In this document: piece by piece, positions 30,225-39,348 of the stretch
How the letters are laid out: each line of letters opens with the position of its first letter
How positions within the stretch are numbered: the stretch's first letter is position 1
NCBI GenBank assembly: GCA_963789825.1
Contig: CAWBME010000011.1
Span: forward strand, 1 to 64,000
Direction: 5' to 3'
Length of the DNA stretch: 64,000 bases
DNA from: PFL42 sp963789825
Lineage (GTDB): Bacteria; Chloroflexota; Anaerolineae; Anaerolineales; E44-bin32
Made by a program: the position numbers and the translations under genes
Notes under the pieces: model-generated
Databases searched by the model: none
The model's input: only the letters and a program-made list of their open reading frames with translations
Told to the model about the DNA's origin: nothing

Positions 30225-32240
30225 CTACCGGACGCGCACCAGCTTGAAGACGGTGTTCTCGGTGAGACCCCCCTTCCCCACTGGAGAGGGGATCAGCCGG
30301 CGATACTCCTTTGTCGCAATAACCCCTACAAACTCTCCCTGGCTGAGGATGGTCCAATCATCGGGGAAGGGAGAGTCCATACGCGCCGCTCCGAAGGCCA
30401 TGCACCAGAAATCGCAACCCCCTCCTCCGACCTCCGCCAGGACCGTCTGCTGGGCTCCAGAGGGACACCGTGCCTTGAAGTCGTTCTGCACAGCCCAGAT
30501 CACCCAATCCAGCATCTCGAAGTCCTCGACCAATGCGGAATCCTCCCCCGTGTCGTTGAAGCGCGGCAGCAGCCTATGCACGAAGAACTTCGTGCTTCCG
30601 GCCGGCCGCGAGCGGAAGGTGACGGTGCACTTGTAGCCATCGACCGAGAGATCGACGTAGGCCACATTGCCCTTTCCCTTGAGGTAGGCCATGTTCTCGC
30701 CCTCCTCACCTGAGGCCTCGTACGCCCAGGTCAGCGGGATGGTCGCCTTGACGAAGACCTCACCGGTGCCGCGCTTTTCGGTCTGGTATTTCAAGTACGA
30801 CTCCATTCGCAGCTCCAGTTGACATTCGTTGATCGGGCTCTTCTCGCCGGCGCTGGCAAGGACCTGGGCCAGGGCCTTGGCGCAGTCATCGGGCTTCAGG
30901 CACTTCTGGTTCTCCCGAGCAAGGACGGACTTGGCCTTGGACGCCAGATCGGCCAGCGTCTGGCTGTTGTATCCAGGCTCGCCCCGGCTGGCGCCCGCCA
31001 TCAGGGCCTGGTAGGCCCGGAAGGCGGCGATGATCTGCTTGCAGGTGCGCGCCGCATTTGCCTGGGCCCGCGTCTGTCTTTGTTGGGCCGAATAGATTTC
31101 TGCGAGTTCCTCATCCTGCGCCTGAGCCGCCGCCAGCTTCTGGGCGGCGCGCCGGGCACCGCCGCCGGGCGTATTCTTCTTCGCGAACTGGCGCACCTCT
31201 TCGGGCTTCGCCTGGCCGGCGCCCTGAGGCTGCAGCTCTGACATCTTGATTCCCCCCAGGGGGCCAAAGGCGGCGGGCCGGGCCAGCTTGGCATGGGAGC
31301 CCAGGCTGGCGATCCCTTCCCCCGCAGCGAAGGGCGTCAGGTGGAAGTTCTCTCCCTGCACTCCAAAGGCAAATGCAATGTCCACCAGGGCATCGGCTTC
31401 CGGTGCGTTGGATGCTTCGGCGGAAGGCTCAATGACCAGCGTGGCAAGCTGGTTGAGTTCCAGTCCCGCCGGCTCGATCAGCACCGCGCCGTAGACCTCA
31501 CCGCTGAACGGATACCCTCCCAGGGATTCAACGGGGGTCATTCGGATATGGGTCAGCTCGTCGAGCGCACCCGCCGGGAGGACGAGCGTGTAGCGAGCCC
31601 CGCTGGCGGACTCAACTGCCAGCTCGCCACCGTCTGGCCCGATGTCCGCCCCAGTACCGGGAGGTTGCAGGAGGGCCATGGGATCGAGTTCCTCGAACAT
31701 CGATGGATCGAAGGTGGAGGGATCGAAGTTCTCGAAGTCGAACGTGGCCGGGTCCAAGCCCTGGAAGGGAAGCCCTCCCATCTCGAGCACCGGCTCGACC
31801 GTGTACGGATTGGCCGGGGCGACCTCGGTCGCCACAGTCACCGAGTACGTCGCGCCCGTGCCCTGCGCCGTCAGGTGATAGGTCAGTGGTTCTCCCTCCG
31901 GGACGCCGAAGTCCTCGAACGCGGTTGCCGCGCTGTCCAGGGTGGCGAGCAGCATCCGTTCGCCTCCGCCCATGCTGAACTCGACGTCGTAACCCGTGGC
32001 GCCGTCGATTGGCTTCCACTCGAGCTGGACGCTGATCGCCGAGTCGGCGGTGGCCGTCAAGGGGCCCTCGCTGGCCGACGAAGGCGCGGTCGGTTCTTCG
32101 CCGGCGATAGGCACTTCCTCGGCCCCTGCGGCAGCCTCGGGCGCCTCGGCCGAGCTACCAGCGCCGCAGGCGCCCAAGAACAGGCTCATGACAACCAGGG
32201 TTACGATCCAACGCTGGGCAACAGTGCGGTTCATGTCCAT
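30225..32240 (-). CDS. Large lipoprotein of unknown function with fibronectin-III-like N-terminal part
   Basis: About 671 residues. MDMNRTVAQRWIVTLVVMSL runs into the lipobox LFLGACGAG, then an Ala/Glu/Pro linker. Residues about 60-125 (VQLEWKPIDGATGYDVEFS) look like a fibronectin-type sandwich. A short acidic-aromatic tract with repeated FDP units (FDFENFDPSTFDP) follows, then a ZU5-like segment beginning PDGGELAVESASG with TLVLPAGALDELTHIRMTPV. An Ala/Gln-rich helical region and a C-terminal beta domain with paired cysteines (GGGGCDFWCMAFG) end the protein. It is a surface-anchored protein, probably for adhesion or envelope structure. Tandem GTGAAA repeats lie about 93 bases upstream. Confidence 0.7.
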   Translation of the reverse strand: MDMNRTVAQRWIVTLVVMSLFLGACGAGSSAEAPEAAAGAEEVPIAGEEPTAPSSASEGPLTATADSAISVQLEWKPIDGATGYDVEFSMGGGERMLLATLDSAATAFEDFGVPEGEPLTYHLTAQGTGATYSVTVATEVAPANPYTVEPVLEMGGLPFQGLDPATFDFENFDPSTFDPSMFEELDPMALLQPPGTGADIGPDGGELAVESASGARYTLVLPAGALDELTHIRMTPVESLGGYPFSGEVYGAVLIEPAGLELNQLATLVIEPSAEASNAPEADALVDIAFAFGVQGENFHLTPFAAGEGIASLGSHAKLARPAAFGPLGGIKMSELQPQGAGQAKPEEVRQFAKKNTPGGGARRAAQKLAAAQAQDEELAEIYSAQQRQTRAQANAARTCKQIIAAFRAYQALMAGASRGEPGYNSQTLADLASKAKSVLARENQKCLKPDDCAKALAQVLASAGEKSPINECQLELRMESYLKYQTEKRGTGEVFVKATIPLTWAYEASGEEGENMAYLKGKGNVAYVDLSVDGYKCTVTFRSRPAGSTKFFVHRLLPRFNDTGEDSALVEDFEMLDWVIWAVQNDFKARCPSGAQQTVLAEVGGGGCDFWCMAFGAARMDSPFPDDWTILSQGEFVGVIATKEYRRLIPSPVGKGGLTENTVFKLVRVR

Positions 32241-32332
32241 GACCTCGGTTGATGCGGATTCATCCAGCGAGCGCTCTCCCGCCCGCACTGGATGGTCATA
32301 AGTCGCTATATCTGATAGCCATTGTACGGTTT

Positions 32333-32354
32333 CAGCGTGAAACCAGCGTGAAAT
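32333..32354. promoter_or_regulatory. Tandem 11-bp direct repeat upstream of the large lipoprotein gene
   Basis: Two adjacent 11-base units, CAGCGTGAAAC and CAGCGTGAAAT. Eleven-base direct repeats on one helix face are the normal target of OmpR/PhoB-type and SARP winged-helix regulators. A TACAAT box (minus strand, 32326-32321) lies six bases on the gene side. An equivalent site precedes the protease gene at 41032-41053. Confidence 0.65.
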
Positions 32355-32773
32355 GGGCTCGAAGCTGCACGACTCGCTCGAGATCCCCCGCGCTGGGCGG
32401 AGCGGGGGTCCCTGGGTGGCGGCCTGAGAGTATGTAATGGAACGGACTATCGACCTGACCCCCTCACCGAGGGAGGCGCACGGGTACCACGCGAAATCGT
32501 GGCGGAGAAGGGGTCCAAGGTCCGCGGGGGTGGGGGGAGCCAAGCTCCTCCTGCCCCTAGGAACTGCCACCCCCTCCCCGACGGGACCCGAATACTCGCG
32601 GATGTCGGCTCATGTACGGGGCGGCTGGGGGAGAGGGCTGGACGAAGCCAGGGCGTTTTTCGGCAGGCTGCTTGGGGAGATGCAGATTTGGGCGGTGAGG
32701 GGAAGGGATGGGATCCTGCTGGCGGGAACCAGCCTGACAGGGGATAGGAGGACGCAGACGATGCCGGCGAAGG
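32355..32773. other. 419-base intergenic region without a gene
   Basis: GC-rich sequence between the lipoprotein regulatory site and the 3' end of the SARP gene. Open frames on the plus strand are Gly/Arg/Pro-rich and unconvincing. No terminator with a T tract is seen after the SARP gene. Confidence 0.4.
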
Positions 32774-35600
32774 TCAGACAGCCTGGGTCAAGCCGACGGC
32801 CTGCTCGGGCGCGAGCTCGCTCCCTGCGCGCCAGGCGCTATGGTAGGCCTCTTCCCCCAACAGTTGGCGGGCCCGCTCGACGGCGCGGTCGTACTCGGCC
32901 TGATTGACCGGCGCCAGGGGCGCGCCGACTGTCTCGCGCATCTTCGACGCCGCTCCCAACAGCCTGGCCGCATCTGCTGGCTTGCCTTCGGCGACGCTCA
33001 GGCGGCCAAACCCCTCCAGCGCTTCGGCCACACCCGCCACCTCGCCGATTTGATGGCGCAGCTCCAGGCTCTCGCGCAGGTCGCGCCGCGCCCCGTCGAC
33101 ATCCCCCTGCTGCAGGCAGAGATCCCCCAGGTTGTACAGCACGCCGGCGATCATGCGCCGGTCCCCCAACTCGCGGAAGAGCGGCAGACTTTCCTCGAAG
33201 CGCTGGCGGGCGGTGGCTTGCTCACCGGCGAGCAGCGCCACCGCGCCCAAGTTGTTCAGCGTGGACGCCAGGCCATTGGCATTGTCCAGCTGCTTCCAGG
33301 CCGGCAGGCACAACTCGAAGATAGCGCCGCGCGGCGGCGTAGTCGCCGCGCTCGATCGACATCGCTCCCAGGCTGTTCAGCGACATCGCTTCGCCCTGCG
33401 TGTCGCCTTGCTGGCGCGCCAGGTCCACACTGGCGCGCAGGTGGGGCTCGGCCTCGTCAAAGCGGCGCAGCATGGCCGCCAAGATCCCAGCCCGATTGAA
33501 CAGCCGCACCCGCAGCTCGGCCGGAACGGGCCCCGCCAGGGTGAGCAGCCGTTCGAGCGTCTGCTGGCCTTCGGCCAGCAAGCCGCGGATCATCCAGTAG
33601 CGCGCCAGAGACAGGCACAGGCGGGCGGCGGCCTCTAGCTCGCCATACTCCATCGCCCAGCTCAGCGCCTGGCGCAAGTTGGCCAACTCGGCATCCACGC
33701 GCGGCAGCCACTCGATCTGTTCTGGCCCAAGGAGCTTCGGCTCAGCCTGTGCGGCCAGTTCGCTGAAACAGTCCAGGTGGCGGCGTTGAGCGTTCGTAGC
33801 CTCGCCGCCGACCATCAATTGTGCCGAGGCATGTTCCTGCATCAAGGCGTGAAAGGCAAACCGGCCAGACTGATCCTGGCGGATCAACGATCGGTCGACC
33901 AGGGCCATCAGGTCGGCCTGCTCGGCGGAAGCCACGCAGCCGGCCGCCCTGACATCCCATCCGCCGCGGAAGACCGACAGCCCGCAGAGGATCTCGCGCT
34001 GCTTCTCGCCCAACCGGCTCCAGGAGAACTCCAGCGCCGCCGCCAGGCTGCGATGGCGGTCCGGCAAGTCGTGATGACGGGAGGTCAGGCCGGCGATGTC
34101 CGCCTCCAGCTCGTCGGCGATTTCACGGCAGCTGCGCCGGTCCACGGCCGACGCTGCCAGCTCGATGGCCAGCGGGATTCCCTCCACCAGGCGGCAGATG
34201 CGCTGGATGTCCTGCATCTCCCCCTCGCCGGCCCCGACCTGGCGCTGGATCCGCCGGGCCCGCTCCAGAAACAAGGCTACGGCCTCGGCTGGCAAATCCT
34301 CGGCCGCCACCTCCAGCCCTTCCAGTGCATAGCACACCTCAGCCTGCAAGCCGAGACGCTCGACAGAGGTGACCAGCACCGCCACGCGCGGGGCGAGGTC
34401 GAGGATCAAGGTCACCGCGCCGCGCACGGCAGGCAACAGCCCTTCCGGGCTGTCCAGCACCAGCAGCACCTCGCGCTCGCGCAGGCTGTCGAGCAGGCCA
34501 TCCATTGGGTCGCCGGGGCCGGCATACCCAGGGCCCAGCACCGACAGGATGGCTGACGGCAACTGGGCAGCGCTGCCCAGCGCTTCCAGGCGAACGAAGG
34601 CCACTTGATCACCGAAGGCGCTGCGCACCTCTCGGGCCGCCTCCAGCGCCAGGCGCGACTTACCGACGCCTCCACCGCCCATCACTGTGATCAGCCGGTG
34701 GCCAGGGTCTTCCAGCAAATCCATCAGCTCGGCGAGTTCGCGCGCTCTTCCGACAAAGGGCGTGGAGGGCTGGGGCAGGCTCTCCGGCCGCGCAACGCTC
34801 GGCTCGGCCAGCCCTTCATCACCCGCCTCCCGGATGCGGGCGTGCAGGCGAACCGTCTCGGACGACGGCGCTGCACCGAGCTCCTCATGCAACACACGCC
34901 GGCAAACCTCGAACTGGGCCAGCGCCTCGCTGCGCCGTCCGGCCAACGCCAGCAGCCGCATCCGCTCGCGGTGCGCTTCCTCCATCCACGGATCGAGCTC
35001 CAGCTGCCGGTCAACCATGGCCAACGCTTGCTCCCGGTCGTCGGTGACCTCATGGTAGGTGGCCTGGCGGGCGAGGGCGGCAGTTACGCGCCGCCGCATT
35101 CGCTCGCGCTGGATGGCTGACCACTCCTCGAATGGATCGGCTTCGCGCAGATGGAAGCCCGCCAAGAAGTCACCCCGGTAGAGCTCGATGGCGCGCGCCC
35201 GCCGCCGGGCGCATGAGGCGCAGCGATCGGAGTGCCGATGGCTGTGGACCTGACAGGCGTCCAGCAGGGCGTTGAACTCGTCGACATCGGTCCAGGCTTC
35301 GCTAGCCGGTTTGAACTGGAGGGAATCGCGGCGGATGCTCAGGAACGGCGGGGACGCCTGTTCATCGGCGATCGCCTCCCGCAGGTTGGCCAGCGCCTGG
35401 CGCAAGTTGGCGCGGGCAGCTGCCTCCGGCACGTCCGGCCACAATAGACCGACCAGGGATTCGCGGGTGTGAGCCTGACGCGCTTCGATCGCCAGGTAGA
35501 TCAGCAGGCCACGTGCCTTCTGGATGGCGAAGCCCTCGGCGGGCGCCCCCTCCAGATCGATCGTCGGCGATCCCAATAGACGCAGTTCGAGCCGTGGCAC
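32774..35600 (-). CDS. SARP/AfsR-type transcriptional regulator with BTAD, NB-ARC ATPase and TPR domains, one frameshift
   Basis: About 942 residues. An OmpR-like winged helix (1-100: PRLELRLLGSPTIDLEG, AKGLLIYLA-like) is followed by a bacterial transcriptional activation domain (about 100-245, with ELYRGDFLAGFHLREADPFE and a helical LELDPWMEEAHRERMRLLAL). An NTPase with P-loop GGGGVGKSRLALEAA and the LLVLDSPEG Walker-B-like strand comes next. The C-terminal third is tetratricopeptide repeats (NNLGAVALLAGEQATARQRFEESLPLFRELG-type units). The frame breaks near 33320. Such STAND-class proteins activate transcription when a signal triggers nucleotide exchange. The cysteines in DRCASCARRRAR within the BTAD are unusual and may bind metal. 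Confidence 0.88.
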
Positions 35601-36045
35601 GCTACCACCTTGTGCCCAATAGGCTGCCAGCGCCCCGCGCCTTCTGAGGCGGAGCGCTCACGCCGCACACGTTGGGCAGGACAAAGAGAATACGCCGGAC
35701 TGCGCACTGCTGCGGCAGTCCGCCCCTGAGGCGAATTCTAGGCGGAGTCAGGTGACCCCGCAAGGTGACGTGAGAATGAAGTGGAAGGCAGTCGCGAGGG
35801 CGCCTATCTAGAGCGCCAGCAGTAGGCTGGTCAGCCTTCGAGTCGGCGATCCCCCTTCTGGCGGTCCTGGCAAGGATGCATCTTGCAGGGCGACCGACCG
35901 GCCCACCCTCAGGCAAGGAGCGTAGCAGAGGTCGAGAACGCTCTCAGGATATGGGCAGAGTGGCCTCGGCCGGGCGTCCCGCAACGTCGCGCAGGGCAGG
36001 TTCGGTCACGGGACCCAGATCGCCTGATCCGCCCCATCGCCGAGC
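35601..36045. other. 445-base intergenic region; hairpin, no gene
   Basis: Contains the SARP gene promoter region at its left end and a terminator-like hairpin at 35696-35722. No credible protein is encoded; frames are Arg/Pro-rich. No clear -10/-35 pair was found. Confidence 0.4.
35680..35722 (-). terminator. Possible terminator between the beta-propeller lipoprotein and SARP genes
   Basis: An 8-bp stem CGGACTGC/GCAGTCCG (35696-35703 and 35715-35722) is followed on the minus strand by GGCGTATTCTCTTTGT, a broken T tract. It is distant (over 300 bases) from the upstream stop at 36046. Confidence 0.4.
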
Positions 36046-37455
36046 TCACCCACCGCTGCGGACGGCGAAGTCCGGCGCCGAAGCGGCGTATACCATTCCG
36101 CCTGTCGAGCCCACCAGCGTGGTCCCCTCCACCGGATCCCAGATCAGGGCCCCGAGGGGGAGATCGATCACCTGCATCACCTCGCCGGGCCGGCCGACCT
36201 GGACCTGCCACTCGAGCTGGCCGACCATCTCCAGCCAGGCGACGTACCCCTGGCGGGACACGGCGACGGCAGATGTGTCGGGCGGGACCTCGAGGCGCAG
36301 GCCGTCGTCGGTCACCACGCCCAGCTCGTACACATCGAAGGCCCGGCTCTCCGGGAGATAGGTGATCTCCCATGCCCGCTCATCCCAGATCTTCAGCGGC
36401 TCTGCTTCACCCGGCACGAGCAGGAAGGCCCCCTCCCCCAGCGGGCAGTTGTCGCAGACGGAGCTGGAGAGAAGCACGGCCCCGGTCTCGGGGGAGAACC
36501 CCTGATAACCGTCGAAGCAACCCTCGAACACCCGCTCGCGCTTCCCATCGGCGACGGCGACCGAGTCGATGTTGCGCGCCGCGCAATCGTCATCGAGGTG
36601 CGAGATCAGGTAGTGGCTGTCGTCGATCCAGCCGAGGAAGTTGGCGTGCGTGTAGTCCTTACCGGGTTGCGTGATGATGGCGCCGTCAGCGATGCGCACG
36701 GCCCAGGCGCCATCCGGCCGGTTGTAGCCGATCAGCGCTCCGCCAAGCGGCTCGACCCAGCTTCCCCCGAAATGAAGGACATACTTGCCATCCGGCGACC
36801 AGGTTGGCGCGAGAGCTTGGGACGGGCCGTCGGTCAGGCGAGTCACTTCCGCGGTTTGCGTGTCATAGATGTACAGGTCCGCCGTATCGCCCTGCATCGC
36901 ACCGACGAAGGCCAGCAGCCGGCCATCACTAGGCTGCCAGGCCACCATGTCGTAGTTGCTGATGGCATGGAAGGCCAGGCCCAGGGGGGTCAGCTGGTTT
37001 GCAGGCTCCGGCCGATCTACCAGGTGGATGGTCGCTTCGACTTTGCCATCCGGGAGATGGATGATTATCAGTTCGGCGCCGCTGTCTGAAGATCGGATCA
37101 GGGCCAGTCGCTCTCCATCCGGCGATACGGCGTGGTGTAGATCGCGATAGGGACTGCCGATCCCTTCATCGAACACCCGCTTCGGGAACGAACCATCCGG
37201 ATTGGCAAGCCACAGGCCGCCAAAGCCCTCGAACAGGATGTAGGGTCCGTCAGGGTTGAGGGAGGTCGGGGCAGGGGTGGCGGAGGGCCATGGCGTCGAG
37301 GCGTCGGTGGGAGGCACGGCCGCCGCGGATACGGTTTCGGACGCGAGAGCCGCGGGTGAGGGAGCCTCCGATTCGGCCGGCGCTCCCGCTGGCGGGGAGC
37401 AGGCGGCCAGGAGCAAGGCGCCGCTGACCAGCAGGCAGGTCAGAGTGAGATTCAT
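36046..37455 (-). CDS. TolB/WD40-like beta-propeller lipoprotein
   Basis: About 469 residues. The start at 37455 (MNLTLTCLLVSG) is preferred because GGAGG sits immediately against an earlier ATG at 37461 but six bases from this one. The lipobox is LLAACSPP, followed by a Ser/Thr/Pro-rich linker. The body is a beta-propeller with TolB-type blades: HHAVSPDGERLALIRSSD, VAWQPSDGRLLAFVG, PTWSPDGKYVLHFGG and VTRLTDGPSQ. It is probably an outer-face protein interacting with other envelope proteins. A cysteine pair appears in SSVCDNCPLGEG. It is similar in architecture to the lipoprotein at 57065-58826. Confidence 0.8.
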   Translation of the reverse strand: MNLTLTCLLVSGALLLAACSPPAGAPAESEAPSPAALASETVSAAAVPPTDASTPWPSATPAPTSLNPDGPYILFEGFGGLWLANPDGSFPKRVFDEGIGSPYRDLHHAVSPDGERLALIRSSDSGAELIIIHLPDGKVEATIHLVDRPEPANQLTPLGLAFHAISNYDMVAWQPSDGRLLAFVGAMQGDTADLYIYDTQTAEVTRLTDGPSQALAPTWSPDGKYVLHFGGSWVEPLGGALIGYNRPDGAWAVRIADGAIITQPGKDYTHANFLGWIDDSHYLISHLDDDCAARNIDSVAVADGKRERVFEGCFDGYQGFSPETGAVLLSSSVCDNCPLGEGAFLLVPGEAEPLKIWDERAWEITYLPESRAFDVYELGVVTDDGLRLEVPPDTSAVAVSRQGYVAWLEMVGQLEWQVQVGRPGEVMQVIDLPLGALIWDPVEGTTLVGSTGGMVYAASAPDFAVRSGG

Positions 37456-37608
37456 CGACATCCTCCTGGTGGTGCCTAACACGCTAACCCTTGGCCGTAT
37501 GCCGTTGTGGATCACGTCGCATCCCTTCTGTGGCCGGCTGGCGCCTGGGCCGCTTCACTCAGTTTCCTGCGCCTCGGCATGCCTCGTCGGCACTCTCGCC
37601 GCCGCACG

Positions 37609-38286
37609 CTAGTCGATCAGGATCGAAAGGGCCCACAGGATCGATACCGCCAGGACGACGGAGCCGAACACGGTGAAGGTCCGTCGCGTGCGGACACTCG
37701 CCGCCTGCGCCAGACCGAAGAGGAACAGAGCTATGGCGAGCAGCGCCAGCACGGCGACATAGGCATCGCCCTTGCGACTCCAGCGCTGATACTCGTCGGC
37801 CTGTTTATTCTGAAGCCCAACCAGCCGGTTGGCCTCAGCGGCGGAGGCCTCGACATACCCCTCGAGGTTGGGCAGGGCATCGGGCTCCCCGGGGGCATGG
37901 GCGGGGTCGGTATAGAAGAACGAGAGCGCCCGTGCCCGCTCAACGCGCGCCCGCAACATTGCCGCCCGCTGCCGGGCAAGCGCCGCACTGTCGAGATCCC
38001 CTGCGGCTTCCTGTTCGAGGCCGGTGATCTCGAGCGACAGACTGTCCTGCATGTCCTGCGTGAGGTCGGCCAATGTCCCCAGGTCGTAGTCGCTGCGAAT
38101 CCCCTGGCGGAAGATCTCACCCGAGGCGAGCAGGGCGTACACCTGAGATTCTCGGTTGGCGACTTGTGAGCGGATGCCGGCATCCGCTTGCAGCCCGGCG
38201 ATAATCGCTGCGGCGACGGTGGCGGCCATGGTCAGGAAGACGACCAAGCTGCGCCAGCGTTCGGTGTTGGGGGAAGCTGCGTTCAT
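37609..38286 (-). CDS. Membrane protein, paralogue of its upstream neighbour
   Basis: A 225-residue protein with one helix near the N-terminus (SLVVFLTMAATVAAAIIAGL), a roughly 115-residue helical extracytoplasmic or cytoplasmic domain rich in Ala, Glu and Arg, and two or three C-terminal helices (DAYVAVLALLAIALFLFGLA, FTVFGSVVLAVSILWALSIL). The same plan, with YxxSQ/EYQRWSRKGD near the second membrane part, is found in the gene before it. Its ATG overlaps that gene's stop (ATGA), so translation is coupled. Function is unknown; the pair may form a hetero-oligomer. Confidence 0.75.
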   Translation of the reverse strand: MNAASPNTERWRSLVVFLTMAATVAAAIIAGLQADAGIRSQVANRESQVYALLASGEIFRQGIRSDYDLGTLADLTQDMQDSLSLEITGLEQEAAGDLDSAALARQRAAMLRARVERARALSFFYTDPAHAPGEPDALPNLEGYVEASAAEANRLVGLQNKQADEYQRWSRKGDAYVAVLALLAIALFLFGLAQAASVRTRRTFTVFGSVVLAVSILWALSILID

Positions 38287-39035
38287 ACTTCCACCCAGCG
38301 CGCCAGCGCCCAAAGGACTTCGGCGCCGGCAATCCACGCCACGCCGAAGAGGAACACCAGCACGCCCATGACCAGGCCGGTGATGCGCGCCTTGCCGCGG
38401 GTGATCTCCGCCAGGCCGAGCCAGAACAGGCTCAGGGCCAGCAGCACGGCGCCAACGAAGGTGCTGCGCTGCTGCGATTGGTAGTACTCGGCCTGAGTGA
38501 AGGCGCCTTCGGAATTGAGCGCCGCCAAGTCGGCATTCTCGGCCTGCAAGTCAGCAAAGCGCTGGGCGATGTCGAGCGAACCGTCGGCGCGGGCGTAGGC
38601 TGGATCGGAGGACAGCGGCTCCCCGAGCAAAGCCAGATTCGCCAGCACGTACTTGCGCTGGTTCGCCGCCTGCGCCTCTAGCCCTGGATCGCCACTGATC
38701 TCCATGGCCCGTACCTCGGCCTCCGCCAGGAGATAGCGCTGCGCATGCCCGGCTTCCTGGTAGGCGAGTTGCCAATCGAGGTTGAGGAAGTCCTGCTGTT
38801 GGATCGACTGGATCATCCCGAGGCGTTCCGCATCTCCGGCGTGTGAGCCCAGATCGCTGGAGCGCCAGCCGGCGACGGCGGTTGCCAGGAGCACGATCGC
38901 CATGGCTGCAGCGATGAGTCCTTCGGCCCATCCTCCGCCGCCAACCTTCTCGGGCCCTGACTCGGACTGTGTTCGTTCCGGCGACACGCGCTCTCCTTCG
39001 GTTCCATCCCGGGGCAAGTTGTGGGTGGTGGCCAC
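38283..39035 (-). CDS. Membrane protein of a paralogous pair
   Basis: About 250 residues, starting at the GTG at 39035, which has GGAGGGGAC directly upstream. The first 40 residues are charged and soluble; then a helix (GLIAAAMAIVLLATAVAGW), a central helical domain (QDFLNLDWQLAYQEAGHAQRYL-type, cut here) and C-terminal helices TFVGAVLLALSLFWLGLA and ITGLVMGVLVFLFGVAWI. It shares topology and the short AEYYQSQQ / DEYQRWSR element before the last helices with the next gene, and overlaps it by four bases. I recognise no characterised family. Confidence 0.75.
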   Translation of the reverse strand: MATTHNLPRDGTEGERVSPERTQSESGPEKVGGGGWAEGLIAAAMAIVLLATAVAGWRSSDLGSHAGDAERLGMIQSIQQQDFLNLDWQLAYQEAGHAQRYLLAEAEVRAMEISGDPGLEAQAANQRKYVLANLALLGEPLSSDPAYARADGSLDIAQRFADLQAENADLAALNSEGAFTQAEYYQSQQRSTFVGAVLLALSLFWLGLAEITRGKARITGLVMGVLVFLFGVAWIAGAEVLWALARWVEV

Positions 39036-39048
39036 GTCCCCTCCGGAC

Positions 39049-39276
39049 CTAGGCTTGAGGGCCTGAATCCGCACTCTCGGCGGATGACGTCATCGAAACG
39101 TTGGATGCTCCGGTGCGCTCGGCGAGGAAGCCAAACAGCTCTCGCATTGTGGCGAAGCCGGTTCGTTCGCCGGTGCGCGGGTCTTCCAGTGAGGCCCGCC
39201 AACTCGCTTCCTCACTGGAGTAGGCCAGCCACAGGCGCAGCATGTAGGAGTAGTAGCGATCTTCGTGGCTGTCCAT
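39049..39276 (-). CDS. Small conserved protein of unknown function
   Basis: 75 residues: MDSHEDRYYSYMLRLWLAYS, then WRASLEDPRTGERTGFATM and RELFGFLAERTG. The pattern LRLW...WRASLEDPRTGER.GF is one I associate with short conserved proteins in Chloroflexi genomes. It is followed 13 bases after its stop by the paralogous membrane pair, so the three form an operon. It may be a cytoplasmic regulator or partner of that pair; no enzymatic residues are evident. Confidence 0.7.
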   Translation of the reverse strand: MDSHEDRYYSYMLRLWLAYSSEEASWRASLEDPRTGERTGFATMRELFGFLAERTGASNVSMTSSAESADSGPQA

Positions 39277-39291
39277 GTGGGGTTGCTCCGC

Positions 39292-39320
39292 GGGGTGGGA
39301 GGCCTGGGGCCTCCCACCCC
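39292..39320 (-). terminator. Perfect 13-bp hairpin between the protease gene and the small-protein operon
   Basis: Stem GGGGTGGGAGGCC (39292-39304) pairs with 39308-39320 around a three-base loop, 28 bases after the protease stop and 15 bases before the next ATG. No T tract follows, so it may act as a partial terminator, an mRNA stabiliser for the protease message, or a translation control element. Confidence 0.55.
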
Positions 39321-39348
39321 GAAGGATGCGGTCCGTGACTCGAAGAGC

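Noticed and set aside
38283..38337. Longer start for the second membrane protein at 38337
   Set aside because: The extra 17 residues are Arg/Gly-rich, and the ATG at 38286 gives the ATGA overlap and a normal N-terminus.
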